From: Paraniabella hibiscisoli
GTDB lineage: Bacteria > Bacteroidota > Bacteroidia > Chitinophagales > Chitinophagaceae
Assembly: GCF_022512515.1 (NCBI RefSeq)
Contig: NZ_JAKWBK010000001.1
Span: 3,472,001-3,536,000, forward strand
Direction of reading: 5' to 3'
Length of the DNA: 64,000 bases
Both the position numbers and the translations under genes were made by a program. Below are positions 8,577-19,681 of the stretch, in pieces. Positions within the stretch are counted from its first letter, which is position 1; every line of letters starts with the position of its first letter. The notes beneath the pieces were generated by a model. That model was given only the letters and a program-made list of their open reading frames with translations. It was not told where the DNA came from and did not search any database.

Positions 8577-8815
8577 CGAAGATAAATTGCCCGTTATAAA
8601 GATAAAACCGGAAGGCTCAAAACTAATTGTCAATACCAATATTTACAACGGTCCGGGAGCTGAATTGTTGACAATCAATGATTAAATAATTCATCGGACC
8701 AGGCATACACTATTTTGAGCCCACCTGATTCACTGTCTGCAAATTTAACAGTTACCACGCAAAATATGCATAAGTAAATGTTATAAATGGCAGTCCGCCA
8801 AAGCTGTTGCATACC

Positions 8816-8823
8816 TATCTTTG
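8816..8823 (+). promoter_or_regulatory. Candidate -7 promoter element for purK
   Basis: TATCTTTG fits the Bacteroidota -7 core TAnnTTTG. It ends only four bases before the purK ATG, so transcripts would be leaderless or nearly so. No TTG is seen at the usual -33 distance. Confidence 0.3.
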
Positions 8824-8827
8824 CGGC

Positions 8828-9954
8828 ATGCAAAAAATAGGAATTCTCGGTGGGGACAATTAGGCAGAATGCTTTTACAGGCGGCCGCTAATTATCCGGT
8901 AACTACTTATGTGCTGGAAAATGATGAACATAGCCCGGCAGCTCATTTATGCCATTACTTTACCAAGGGCGATATCAAGAACTACGATGATGTATATAAC
9001 TTCGGTAAAAACCTGGACGCCATTACTATAGAAATAGAAAATGTGAACATCGAGGCCCTGGAAAAGCTGGAACAGGAGGGCAAAACTATTTTCCCGAAAC
9101 CGGCTGTTTTGAAGATTATTTGCAATAAAGCCACCCAGAAAAACTACTATACAGAACACCAGATTCCCACTTCTGCTTACATATTGACGCATAATATCGA
9201 TGACCTGGCGCAACATACAGCGTTTTTACCTGCGGTGCATAAACTAGCTGAAGGCGGTTATGATGGGAAAGGTGTTCAGGTGATCAATGAAGAAAGTGAT
9301 ATCACCAAAGGTTTTGATGCATTGAGTGTTTTAGAAAAGAAGGTGAATATAGCCAAGGAAATAGCCATGATGATTGCCGTGGGCGTAGATGGGAAGTTGG
9401 CCTTGTACCCGGCTGTAGAGATGGTATTTGATACCAGCCTGAACCTGTTGGCTTTCCAGCTTTGCCCGGCTGAAATTTCTAAAGACATATATTATAAGGC
9501 CGAGGCGATTGCATTAGCTTCCGTGAAGAACCTTAATTCTCCAGGCATTTTTGCGGTAGAAATGTTTGTTACTCCAGAAGGAGATGTTTTGGTAAACGAA
9601 ATGGCACCGAGAGTGCATAATAGCGGCCACCACACTATCGAGGCTCATTATAGTTCGCAGTTCGATATGCTTTGGAGGGTGATGTTGCAATATCCTTTAG
9701 GCAGTACCGATCCTATTAAATCTTCGTTAATGCAAAATATTATAGGTGCTGAAGGACATAGTGGTACTGCTCATTATGAGGGATTGGAAGAGATGCTGAA
9801 AATTGAGAATGCATTTTTCCATATTTATGGAAAGGCTGAAACCAAGCCTGGTCGTAAAATGGGACATGTAACCATCGTAAGTAATGAAAAGGTTGACCTG
9901 CTGCATAAAGCTAATAGGATCAAACATAATTTATCAGTGATCAGTAAGAAGTAG
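8828..9954 (+). CDS. purK: N5-carboxyaminoimidazole ribonucleotide synthase PurK
   Basis: ATP-grasp enzyme of purine synthesis: converts 5-aminoimidazole ribonucleotide, ATP and bicarbonate to the N5-carboxy form, in the cytoplasm. The start at 8828 gives MQKIGILGGGQLGRMLLQAA, the typical PurK beginning, after one G is added to the run of four near 8850. Further marks are the adenine dinucleotide-like segment ITIEIENVNIEALE, FPKPAVLKIICNKATQKNYY, LAEGGYDGKGVQVI in the ATP-grasp lobe, and VNEMAPRVHNSGHHTIEA, the strongest PurK signature. About 375 residues, the normal length. No purE is next to it. The coding end overlaps a series of 7-bp repeats. Confidence 0.93.
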
Positions 9955-10001
9955 TCAATAGTGAAAAGTCAATGGTGAATAGTGAATAGTGAGTAGTGAG
10001 T
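9953..10001 (+). repeat. Degenerate 7-bp tandem repeat starting in the purK stop codon
   Basis: Seven heptads in register: AGTCAAT, AGTGAAA, AGTCAAT, GGTGAAT, AGTGAAT, AGTGAGT, AGTGAGT. The same heptad family occurs after the RND adaptor gene at 11853-11894. The array begins inside the TAG of purK and ends 18 bases before the next start. Confidence 0.8.
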
Positions 10002-10019
10002 AATCTGTAAATAGTTGCT

Positions 10020-10631
10020 ATGAAGTGGTTGAATGAAGTTGTTTTGGAAACCGATAATGTACAGCTGATTCCTTTGAGGCTGGAGCACCGGAACGATCTG
10101 CTTGCTGCCGCCACCGATGGAAATCTTTGGGAGCTGTGGTTTACAAGTGTTCCATCTGAAGTAAACATTGATGCGTATTTAAGTAAGGCTTTATCTGATT
10201 TTGAAAACGATACAGCATTGCCTTTTACTGTTATAGACAAAAGAACGAATAGCATTATTGGTACTACCAGGTTTGCAAACGTGGTTAACGAACATAGACG
10301 GGTGGAAATTGGCTATACCTGGTATGCAGCATCCTATCAAAAAACCTATGTCAACTCAGAGTGCAAGCTCTTATTGCTGCAATATGCTTTCGAAGAATTG
10401 AAAGCGATTGCGGTTGAGTTTCGCACCAACTGGTATAATTTCTCTTCAAGGAATGCCATAGCCCGCCTGGGCGCCAAACAGGACGGCGTTTTAAGAAATC
10501 ACCAATTCATGCCCGATGGCTCTTACCGGGATACCGTTGTATTCTCGATCATAGAAAGCGAATGGAACGCTTGTAAAACATCGCTTTTATACAAAATAGC
10601 TCAAATACACCAGCGGAACAAAAACAGCTGA
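10020..10631 (+). CDS. GNAT-family N-acetyltransferase (RimJ/RimL type)
   Basis: Intact, 203 residues. Starts MKWLNEVVLETDNVQLIPLR, then LEHRNDLLAAATDGNLWELW, with the GNAT fold: PFTVIDKRTNSIIGTTRFAN (strand pair), RRVEIGYTWYAASYQKTYVN (motif A approach), LLLLQYAFEELKAIAVEF and NFSSRNAIARLGAKQDGVLR, which is the RimJ/RimL-like hallmark of the acetyl-CoA site and motif B. It would transfer acetyl from acetyl-CoA to a protein N-terminus or a small amine; the substrate cannot be read from sequence. It lies between purK and the RND operon, each separated by non-coding bases, so probably stands alone. Confidence 0.85.
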   Translation: MKWLNEVVLETDNVQLIPLRLEHRNDLLAAATDGNLWELWFTSVPSEVNIDAYLSKALSDFENDTALPFTVIDKRTNSIIGTTRFANVVNEHRRVEIGYTWYAASYQKTYVNSECKLLLLQYAFEELKAIAVEFRTNWYNFSSRNAIARLGAKQDGVLRNHQFMPDGSYRDTVVFSIIESEWNACKTSLLYKIAQIHQRNKNS

Positions 10632-10786
10632 GAACGAATACTTAATTATTTAAGATATTCCCGAATGTATAAAATGGAAGACCTAACGCGCCTGTTCTAC
10701 TAAAAAATAAGGTTTCAAGCAGGAATTTTTATTTTTTAGCGTCTTATGTTGATTACGTACTTAATTTTAAGGCATAACGATATTTG

Positions 10787-11841
10787 ATGATCCCAAGATA
10801 TGTTCACCAAACTATAATCAGTGCAACGATCGCCTGTCTTTTTGCTGCATGTGGTTCTAAAAAGCAAGAGGCAAAATCTAAGCCCGCCCAACAACGTACT
10901 GCTCCCAAACTGGAAGCTTACATTGTTTCTACCCAATCTTTTTCCGACGCCATAGAAGTACCCGGCTCCATTGTTGCCAACGAGGTTACTGAAATACGGC
11001 CAGAAGTATCCGGCCGCATCGTGCTATTAAATATTGCCGAAGGTAAGGCGGTAGGAAAGGGGCTTTACTGGCAAAAATCTATGACGGCGATCTGCAGGCG
11101 CAGTTGAAAAAGCTGCAATCCCAGTTAGCCATCGCCCAAACGAATGAGAACCGGGCTTCCCGTTTGCTGGAAATACAGGGAATCAGTCGTAACGACTATG
11201 ATATAACCTTATTAAATCTCAATAATATCCGTGCAGATATAGATGTGATCAAAACACAGATCTATCGAACAGAGATCCGCGCCCCTTTCAGCGGTAAGCT
11301 CGGGCTTAGAAATATAAGCCCGGGGGCCTATGTATCGCCTGCAGATATTATTGCTACCATTAACCAGGTAAGCGACCTGAAGCTGGACTTTTCCATTCCC
11401 GAAAAATATATTGGCAGCATTGAAAATGGTCAGCTGGTAGATTTCACGGTACAGGGAAGTGATAAAGTGTACACGGCCAGGGTTTACGCTACTGAATCTA
11501 ATGTGGGCATTACCAACCGTAGCCTGTTGGTGAGAGCCCGGGTTAACGGAGCTACCAGCGCGTTGGTGCCAGGTGCGTTTGCAAAAGTAAAACTTGGGTT
11601 TGCAGCAAATAACAATGCCATATTTGTTCCTTCCCAATCGGTGGTGCCTACGATAAAAGGTAAACAGGTTATTTTATACCGTGGCGGTAAGGCTGTATTC
11701 AGCGATGTGGAGGTTGGCGCCCGCGATTCTGCAAGTGTTGAAGTAACCCGCGGATTGAAAGTTGGTGATACCATTCTTACCACAGGCATCATGACGACAA
11801 AGCCGGATGCGAAGGTGGAGATCGGGAAAATTGTGAAGTAG
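10787..11841 (+). CDS. RND efflux periplasmic adaptor (HlyD/MFP family) lipoprotein
   Basis: Periplasmic adaptor linking an inner-membrane RND pump to a TolC channel. The start MIPRYVHQTIISATIACLFA is followed by the lipobox LFAACG, so it is probably lipid-anchored. The usual adaptor order is visible: beta-barrel/lipoyl start (VPGSIVANEVTEIRPEVSGR, IVLLNIAEGKAV), a helical hairpin (LKKLQSQLAIAQTNENRASR), the second lipoyl half (IRAPFSGKLGLRNISPGAYV), the barrel (LDFSIPEKYIGSIENGQLVD) and the membrane-proximal domain ending TTGIMTTKPDAKVEIG. A lost G in AAAGGGGCT near 11058 splits it; one more G gives GKGALLAKIYDGDLQ. About 351 residues. First gene of the efflux operon with the RND pump and TolC. 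Confidence 0.9.
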
Positions 11842-11852
11842 TGAAGGGAAAT

Positions 11853-11894
11853 AGTGAATAGTGAATAGTGAATAGTGAATAGTGAATGGTGAGT
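11853..11894 (+). repeat. 7-bp tandem repeat (AGTGAAT)n after the adaptor gene
   Basis: Five perfect AGTGAAT units at 11853-11887 and a sixth changed to GGTGAGT. A related AGTGAAG begins in the adaptor stop codon at 11840. Read on the minus strand the repeat encodes the HYSLFTI pattern of spurious frames. Confidence 0.9.
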
Positions 11895-11988
11895 AGGAAT
11901 GAATATTTTATCCTGCATTAGAGCATCCCGTATCCAGTATCTCGTTTACAGCATCTAATATCTAAAATCTAAAGTTCAACGTTTACCA

Positions 11989-14900
11989 GTGAATATTTCT
12001 GAATTAAGTTTAAGAAGGCCGGTGCTGGCGATAGTGATGAATGTGGTCATTATCGTGTTTGGTGTTATTGCCTTCAAGTTTCTTGGGGTAAGAGATTACC
12101 CGGCTATTGATCCTCCTAATATTGGCGTACGCACCACTTATGCCGGTGCCAACGCAGATATTATTGAGTCACAGATCACCGAACCCCTGGAAGACGCGAT
12201 TAACGGGATACCTGGTATTAGGAATATTACATCGAGCAGCAGTAACGGTAGCAGCAGCATTAACGTGGAGTTCGATGTGGGGGTAGACCTGGAAGCTGCA
12301 GCCAACGATGTGCGCGATAAAGTAGCCGCTGCGCAAAGGCAATTACCTCCCGACCTTGAAGCGCCTTCTTCAGTAAGCAAGGCAGATGCCAGTGCAGAGC
12401 CCATTCTTTCCATGACGGTACAAAGCGATACCAAGAACCCCTGGAGCTGACCGAATATGCCAATAATATTTTAATAGACCGTTTGCAAACCATACCCGGT
12501 GTAAGTAGTATTGATACCTGGGGTGAGAAAAGATTCGCCATGAGGCTTTGGCTGGATCCCAATAAAATGGCAGCTTTTAATATTACGCCCGAAGAGATCC
12601 AATCTGCTTTACAAAGAGAAAATATTGAGCTGCCTTCGGGTAAGCTCACCGGCGATAATACCGAGCTGACGATTCGCACTTTCGGCCGGCTGGATACGGA
12701 AGAAGAGTTTGCTAATATTGTAATAAAAAATGTAAACGGAAGCGATATACGCGTTAAAGATGTAGCTAATGTTGTATTAGGTCCGGAAAATGAAGAAAGC
12801 GCTTTAAAAGAAAGTGCTGTGCCGATGGTGGCGCTGGCAATTGTTCCGCAGCCGGGAGCTAACTATGTGTCAATTTCAGATGAATTTTATAAGCGCCTGG
12901 AAGATATTAAAAAAGAAGTACCTGCTGATATCAAGCTGAATATAGCGTTGGATCAAACGGAGTATATCAAGAAATCGATCCTGGAGGTAGAAGAAACGCT
13001 GATTATAGCTATTGGGCTGGTGGTATTGATCGTGTATTTGTTTTTTAGAGACTGGTTACTGTCTATCCGTCCATTGATTGATATTCCTGTATCATTGATT
13101 GGCGCTTTTTTCATTATGTACATTATGGGGTATACCATCAATGTATTAACGCTATTGGCAATTGTACTGGCAACCGGGCTGGTGGTGGATGATGGTATAG
13201 TGGTGACAGAGAATATCTTTAAGAAACTGGAGCAGGGCATGAGCAAGCGGAAAGCCGCGCTGGAAGGCTCTAAAGAGATCTATTTTGCGGTAATTGCAAC
13301 TTCTATCACCCTGGCCGTTGTGTTCCTGCCTATTGTATTCCTGGAGGGGTTCGTAGGCCGTTTGTTCAGAGAGTTTGGGATTGTGGTAGCAGGCGCAGTG
13401 TTGATCTCGGCATTTGTATCGCTAACCCTTACACCGGTCCTCAACGTTTTTATTTCGAAGAAAGACGTGCATAAGCACTCCTGGTTCTACCTGAAAACCG
13501 AACCGTTTTTTACAGGAATGGAAAGCCTGTATGAGCGTACACTGAAAGCCTTTATGAAGCTGCGCTGGATTGCCTGGGTTGTGATTGCAGCTTGTTTTGT
13601 GGTTATTTATTTCCTGTTTACCAATATACAATCAGAGCTGGCGCCGATGGAAGATAAAAGCCAGTTCAGGTTAAGCTTAATGGCACCCGAGGGAACCTCT
13701 TTCCTGGCCATGGACCAGTATGTAAACAAAGTGTCACAGTTCCTGATCGATTCCGTACCCGAACATGAGATTGTACTTTCAATAACAGGCTCGCGAATGA
13801 GTGGCGCCGCTAATAACGGGATGATCCGGGTAAGACTGGTAAAACCCGGAGACAGAGATCGTTCACAAAAAGAAATAGTAGAATATGTAAATAAGCATGT
13901 TTCTCAATATACCGAAGCAAGGGCTTTTGCCAACCAGGATCAAACCATACAAGTAAACCGGCGCGGCGGGCAGGCCGTACAGTTTGTGTTACAGAATAAT
14001 GACTTTGATAAGCTGTCCGAAATACTGCCGAAGTTTTTAGATGAGGCCAACAAGAGTGATATACTGACACAGGTAGATGCGGATCTTAAATTTAATAAAC
14101 CCGAACTGCGTGTACATGTAGATCGTCTTAAAGCTGCACAATTAGGAGTTTCTATTGCTGATGTGTCGCAGGCGCTGCAAACCGCTTACAGTAATCAACG
14201 CCTGGGATATTTTACCCGCAGCGGTAAACAATACCAGGTAATGGCACAGGTAGACAGGATAGATCGGGATGATCCAAACGATTTGAAAAAGATCTTTGTA
14301 CGCAATAATGCGGGCAGCTCATCAGCCTTGATAATATCACCAATTCTGTTGAATCTACCACGCCGCCTACGATCTATAGGTTTAACCGTTACAAATCTGC
14401 AACCGTCTCTGCCAACCTTTCCGAAGGTCATACTGTAGGTGACGGAGTTAAGGAAATGGAACGTATTGCCAATAAGATGCTGGACGAAACATTTACTACT
14501 TCTTTAACCGGCTCCGCCCGGGACTTTGCGGAGAGCAGTGGTAACACTATGTTCGCCCTGTTGCTGGCCATAGGGTTAATATACCTCATTCTGGCTGCAC
14601 AGTTCGAAAGCTTTATTGACCCCTTCATCATTATTCTTACTGTACCGATGGCTTTTGCCGGGGCTTTTATTTCTCTTTGGATATTTGGACAGACCTTTAA
14701 TATCTTTTCGCAGATCGGTATGATCATGCTGATCGGTTTGGTAACCAAGAATGGTATATTGATCGTAGAGTTTGCCAACCAGAGCCGGGAGAAAAAGGTA
14801 TGGGCAAAACGGAGGCGGTGGTGTATGCTGCTGGTCAGCGTTTGCGCCCGATATTAATGACAAGCCTGGCAATGGCTCTGGGCGCATTGCCGATCGCTAT

Positions 14901-15114
14901 GTCATTAGGTGCTGCGGCAACCAGCCGTATCCCGTTAGGTATTGTAATTGTTGGAGGTATTATATTTTCGCTGGTACTAACACTATATGTGTTGCCCGCT
15001 ATTTATAGCTATATGGCATCAGGCAAAGAAGTAAAAACATTTGAAGAAGTGTTGGCAGACGAGGAAAAGGAGCTGGCTAAAACAAGCGGAGATGAGGCGC
15101 ATGACAAAAAATAG
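11989..15114 (+). CDS. RND multidrug efflux pump (HAE1/AcrB family), three frame breaks
   Basis: Inner-membrane proton-driven exporter, about 1042 residues when repaired, the normal size. Starts at GTG with NISELSLRRPVLAIVMNVVI (TM1), then the pore domain (YPAIDPPNIGVRTTYAGANA, ITEPLEDAINGIPGIRNITS), TM2-6 including GLVVDDGIVVTENIFKKLEQ with the proton-relay Asp pair, LEGFVGRLFREFGIVVAGAV, the second repeat (LAPMEDKSQFRLSLMAPEGT) and the last TM block (FIIILTVPMAFAGAFISLWI, LIGLVTKNGILIVEFANQSR, GMGKTEAVVYAAGQRLRPIL). Breaks lie near 12438 (C run), 14315 (G run) and 14794 (A run); each is closed by one added base. Substrate unknown. It follows the adaptor and is followed, with a 14-base overlap, by TolC. 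Confidence 0.92.
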
Positions 15115-16451
15115 TAAAATGAAAGGATTGTACAGGCATCGGTTGTTGATGATACTGGTGGCATTGATGGCATTGAGCACCAGCTCCCGGGCACAGCGCA
15201 TATTAACGCTGGAAGAGGCAATTGCTACTGCATTGCAGAATAATTATGATATACAGATCGCTAAAAATGATTCGCTGGTTGCAGCAATAGATTATAGCTA
15301 TCGCAACGCTGTTTTTTTGCCAACGATTAATGCTGATGCGGCACGAACCTATAATAACAATAACCAGCGTCAAACGCTGGCGGACGGAACAGAGCGAAAG
15401 TCGAACGGGATCCGCTCCAATAACCTGCAGGCGAGTATAGGGCTGGATTGGGTATTGTTTGATGGTTTTCGCATGTTTGCCACAAGGGACAAAGCTGCGG
15501 CTTTTTTGCAAGCGGGCTCTCATACTGCTAAAGCCCAGGTCATTAATACAGTGGCGCAGGTAGTGAATACTTACTATAATATTTCACGCCAGCAACAATT
15601 GATCAAAGCTACTGATGTACAGATAAGGCTGAATAACGACCGGTCGCGCCTGGCGCAATATAAACTGGAAATAGGTAGCGGCGCAAAGCCCGATGTACTG
15701 CAGAGCAAGGTAGACCTGAACGAGCAAAAGTCTTTGAAAATGCAGCAGGAAACACTAATAGGCCAGCTAAAGCAGCAGCTGATACAGGCTATGAACAGTA
15801 ATATAAAAGAGCATGAGTTTTCTATACCTGATACCATCCCGTTAAATGCGTACATTGCCCTGGGTGATATACAGGAAGGTATTGACCAAACAAATCCCGA
15901 CCTTTTGCTGGCCCGTTCCAATATCGAAATAGCTAAATATACATTGAAAGAAACCAAGGCGGGTTTATGGCCCACTATTGCATTTGGCTCAGCCTACAAT
16001 TACAGCCGTACGGTTAATAAAAGAGTATTGAATAATTTTTCTACTCTATTCAACCAGTTAAATGGTTATAATTATGGTTTTACTGCTACGGTACCCATCT
16101 TTAACCAGTTCAGGGTGCGCCGGCAGATAAGGCAGGATCAATTAAGCGTCAACCTGCAGGAACTCAGTTATGAGAACCAGCGCTCACTAATCAACCTCTC
16201 AGTGATCAATGCTTTTAAGGATTACCAGCAGCAGCAAAAGTTTTTAAAACTGGAGGAAGAGAGTATTGCGCTGGCAGAAGAAAACGTGACTATTGTATTT
16301 GAAACCTATAAGCTGGGCAGCTACCCTGGTACAATTAAGGGAAGCGCAGCTGAGTCTGGCACAGGCTTATGACCGTTTGATAGCGGCACGTTATAACCTG
16401 AAACTGGCAGAAACAGAGTTGTTGCGCCTGAAGGGCGATATCGTTAAATAG
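15101..16451 (+). CDS. TolC-family outer-membrane efflux channel
   Basis: Outer-membrane exit duct of the RND system. The ATG at 15101 (MTKNSKMKGLYRHRLLMILV) overlaps the pump gene by 14 bases; ATG at 15119 is an alternative. A signal peptide ends near SSRAQ, then the first TolC repeat (RILTLEEAIATALQNNYDIQ, GLDWVLFDGFRMFATRDKAA) and the second (LLLARSNIEIAKYTLKETKA, GFTATVPIFNQFRVRRQIRQ). The frame breaks at about 16322 (KLGS, then TLVQLREAQLSLAQAYDRLI) and ends LRLKGDIVK at 16451. This break needs two added bases or one removed, unlike most others here. About 450 residues. Confidence 0.9.
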
Positions 16452-16472
16452 TTCATATAGGTCAACTATTAT

Positions 16473-16513
16473 ATCCAGCCAAAACTTATGTATAGATACT
16501 GATTTGGCTGGAT
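16473..16513 (+). terminator. Terminator after the RND operon
   Basis: ATCCAGCCAAA (16473-16483) pairs with TTTGGCTGGAT (16503-16513), an 11-bp perfect stem with a 19-base loop, followed by TTGTATTTACTTTTT. It lies 21 bases after the TolC stop. The rest of 16514-16692 shows no gene. Confidence 0.7.
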
Positions 16514-16692
16514 TTGTATTTACTTTTTCCGCTGGTTAATCAATGCTAATAATAGTTGGCTAAATTCTTATTGCTATGAAATTTTTTGCGGAAGTATAAG
16601 GTTAGAAACGGCCTGTAACAGTTCAACTTTGATCTTTACTTTTTTACTACCTCGTCCTTGTTTGTTACACGAAATGTTATTGTGAAATAAGA

Positions 16693-16713
16693 AAACCCAT
16701 ATATAATGGGTTT
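16693..16713 (-). terminator. Hairpin after the minus-strand lipoprotein gene
   Basis: AAACCCAT and ATGGGTTT form an 8-bp stem around ATATA, about 40 bases beyond the lipoprotein stop. On the minus strand the stem is followed by TCTTATTT. Two terminators thus separate the converging operons. Confidence 0.5.
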
Positions 16714-16753
16714 GGTGGCTCAGATATATTTGAGCGCGGAGCAGAAGCGATAC

Positions 16754-17367
16754 TTATTTTGATTTGTTGATGAGCTTTCCTTCAGGAGTTACCTCAAAAT
16801 TCAATTCATAGTAGTTGGTCGTGATCATCCTGCCATTTTGCTTTGAAGATTCTCCTTTTTTGGTGGTTTGAATATCAAACTCATGACCGACACCTCCTTT
16901 TGCAACCTTTAAAGTGTAATTACCTAACCCGGCATATTCATAAGCATTAGCATCAATCTGCTGAATGGCCTCGGTAACATACTGGGCTATTTTCGAAAAA
17001 TCGAATTGGGATAATGGCTTTGCATTTCGAACCATGTCTTTATACCAGGGAAATTCTTCCATACTCTTTGCACCTATAGAATCTTCAGTGTTCAAACTGA
17101 TCTTTATGGCTTTAAAACCTTCCGCTTTTACTACTTCAACCGATTTTGCTTCCTGCGTAAAGGACTGGCTGTTATTAAAATCAAAATCGATTTCAAGAAG
17201 CTGCTCATCTGGTTGTACTTTTTAGCGATAATTCCGGGGATTTTGTTTACCTGGTCTTGCTGGCTCATATCTACGCCTCCGCCGAAATTTTCTTTAACAG
17301 CATTGCAGGCAGATAAACTTACAACAGCAAAGCAAACGACGGCCGCAATAATATTGTTGAATTTCAT
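16754..17367 (-). CDS. Predicted lipoprotein of unknown function, one frame break
   Basis: About 204 residues after adding one A near 17217 (IIAKKVQPDEQLLEIDFDFN). The start at 17367 gives MKFNNIIAAVVCFAVVSLSA and then the lipobox Cys (LSAC), with CNAVKENFGGGVDMSQQDQV after it, so it should be anchored facing the periplasm. Downstream are VVKAEGFKAIKISLNTEDS, FSKIAQYVTEAIQQIDANAY, YTLKVAKGGVGHEFDIQTTK and YYELNFEVTPEGKLINKSK, a mixed alpha/beta protein that I cannot place in a family. It sits between two efflux operons but is separated from TolC by over 100 bases, so a functional tie is unproved. Confidence 0.7.
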
Positions 17368-17483
17368 AACACTTAAAAGTTGTTTGTTCAAATATAAAAG
17401 CGTTATGAATCGTTCGGCGACCTGATCAATATTCGCGGGCGTTGAAAAAATATTCGTGCCTGCTATCGGTTTTTTAGCGGATG

Positions 17484-18940
17484 TTATTCGAGGAAAATAT
17501 CTAATGCCCCCGGGAATAACTTGTTAAAATGTATTGTTGCTATAGAAATCAAGTACTTTTTTCTTAGAATATAATCGTAGCGCGCGTTAACAAGATTTCG
17601 GTTCGCCCGGTCCAGGTTGTTTTTGGCTGTTAGATAGTCGATGGAATTACCCACGCCTTCTGTGAACCTCGCTTCGGCAGCTTCAAAAGATTCTTTATAA
17701 GCAGCAACCTGCTGAAGCAGGGTTTGATATTTTTCTACCGCCGTCTGCATATTTAATGTTGCTATATCAATATCCTGCTGTAATTGCCTTTTGGTATCGG
17801 CAGCTATGGTAGCATTACGCTTTACCTCCAGCTGTGCCTGCTTGATCCGGGTACGTTGTTGAAACGCATTAAATATGGGAATACTCAACGTGAGGCTCAG
17901 TGAGGAGTTCAGGTTATTGTTGAGCTGGGTGCCATAGGGAATGGAACTGCTCAGGTAATTATCCTGCTTTACAAATAGTGGATATTGCTGTTCATTAATG
18001 GTTACATAGTCCTGAGTTTGCCTGAAGCTGGTATTTTGCAGCAGGTTTTGTCTTGCTACGCTGGAGTATTGTGTGTAAGCGTTTCCGCCCAGGCTTAATA
18101 CAGGCCACAACCCACCTCTCGCCATCTGAACAGACTTTATGGAGCTGAGTGTGCGTAAGTCAACCGCTTTTACTAACGCGAGTTGCTGTAAAGCGGTGTG
18201 GTAAACACTATTCGCATCTCTGTTGTCGGCCTGCGGAAAGTCACTATTTAGCGCTTCGAAGCTGATCGTTGAATCATAAGGAATGTTCATTAGCCTGAAC
18301 AAACTTAAACGAGCGTTACCCAGGTTGTTTTTATTGTCGGTAATAGTAAGCCGGTCATTGGCAAACTGACCTTTGAGATCTGATAGCTCCGATGGTTTGA
18401 TAGCGCCTTCTTTATTGAGTATATTCAGTCGTTCTACCTGTTGTGCAGATAGTTTCGCCTGGTCTTCTACCAAATGGGCCTGCTCGCTTAAACTCAACAC
18501 CTGCAGGTAAGCCAGGATAATATTAATGGCAAGATTATCTTTTTCCTGTCGCAATTCCATTTGTGAGGCTTTCCAGCTGAGATCCGCTCTTTTGATATTG
18601 TTCATCTTCGAAAGACCACTAAACAATACGATACCACTACTCAAACTAAAATTGGAGGAGTTAAACGATTGTGTTACCGGCGAGTTGGTGAAAGGATCGA
18701 TGCTTCGTCCCTGGTTGAAACCATGACCGGCGTTCCCGTTTAAATCGGGTAGCAGGTTGAGTTTGCTTTGCCTGTAATCTAATTGTTCTGATTTTTCTGC
18801 AATGCGCCGCTGCTCCACATCAAAATTGTTATGAATACCGGTCTCTATGCATTGCTGTAAAGTCATTGTTTTTTGAGCATAACTTGTGATGCTTATGCCC
18901 ATTAAAAAAACACTAAAAATATCCCCGTTTGTTCCTTCAT
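17484..18940 (-). CDS. TolC-family outer-membrane channel of the ABC export operon
   Basis: About 485 residues. The apparent start at 18902 lacks a signal peptide; adding one T to the run of seven at ~18903 gives MKEQTGIFLVFFLMGISITS YAQ from 18940, a proper signal. Two TolC repeats follow: MTLQQCIETGIHNNFDVEQR, SLSSGIVLFSGLSKMNNIKR and MARGGLWPVLSLGGNAYTQY, LSIPIFNAFQQRTRIKQAQL, then FTEGVGNSIDYLTAKNNLDR near the end. It is the last gene of the minus-strand run of two ATPases, an adaptor and five permeases, and would supply their outer-membrane exit. Confidence 0.88.
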
Positions 18941-18980
18941 TATAATAAAGCTGTTTTAATTATCCTGCCTGCTTCTTAGC

Positions 18981-19642
18981 TTAATTTTCAATAGTGCCAT
19001 CCAGTAAACTGATGATGCGGTTGCCATAAGCTGCATTTTTTCTGAGTGAGTTACCTGTATAATGGTCGTGCCTTCTTTGTTCACTTGTTGGAAGAGCTCC
19101 ATGATCTCTTCGCCTTGCTTTGAATTAAGATTGCCGGTAGGCTCATCTGCCAGTAAGAGTTTGGGCCTGGCGATCAATGCACGGGCGATACCTACCAATT
19201 GTTGCTGGCCACCCGATAATTGTGCAGGAAAAAGATCCTTCTTGGCCACAATATTAAAGCGGTCAAGTATGTCGGCTACCATGGCTTTGCGGTCGCTACC
19301 TTTTACATTCTGGTACAATAAAGGTGTTTCTATATTCTCATAAACGGTTAATTCATCTATCAGGTGATAAGCCTGGAATACAAATCCTATATGTTGCTTG
19401 TATAGATTGGTTCTTTGCTTTTCTTTTAGCTGGTGAACCGATTCTCCCACAAAGTTGTAGATGCCCTCATCGAAGCTATCCAGCATACCTATCACATTTA
19501 AAAGGGTAGACTTGCCCGATCCGGACGGCCCCATAATAGAAACAAATTCCCCTTCGTTGATGGTGAGATTAATGTCTTTTAACAGGAAGATGCGCTGGTT
19601 GCCGTTGTTGACCCACTTGTAAACTTTTTTCAGTTCTAACAT
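18981..19642 (-). CDS. MacB/LolD-type ABC ATP-binding protein (second of the operon)
   Basis: Nucleotide-binding subunit for FtsX/MacB-type permeases. Starts MLELKKVYKWVNNGNQRIFL; Walker A GPSGSGKST, Q-loop IGFVFQAYHLIDELTVYENI, signature LSGGQQQLVGIARALIARPK, Walker B LLLADEPTGNL, and TTIIQVTHSEK with the switch His. The signature reads LSGGQQQLVG where the operon's other ATPase has LSGGQQQRVAVARA, so the usual Arg after QQQ is Leu here. One lost A near 19037 hides the true ending AAYGNRIISLLDGTIEN, which stops at 18981. About 220 residues. Forty bases after permease 5 and 40 before TolC. Confidence 0.9.
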
Positions 19643-19681
19643 ATAATTAATTGATTCGGATTTTGATAATGATTTGATCTT

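Noticed and set aside
8640-8815. Riboswitch before purK
   Set aside because: The gap between the transpeptidase and purK is short, and I see no conserved purine or other riboswitch core in it.
9941-10255. Minus-strand frame ending in LFTIDFSLLTTSY
   Set aside because: Same repeat artefact, opposite the GNAT gene.
11484-11918. Minus-strand frame with HYSLFTI repeats
   Set aside because: Its start is the translated 7-bp repeat and the rest lies opposite the adaptor gene; a known kind of spurious protein.
10787-16451. RND operon as pseudogenes because of many stops
   Set aside because: Every break but one is closed by one base in a homopolymer, and both sides keep full conservation of motifs.
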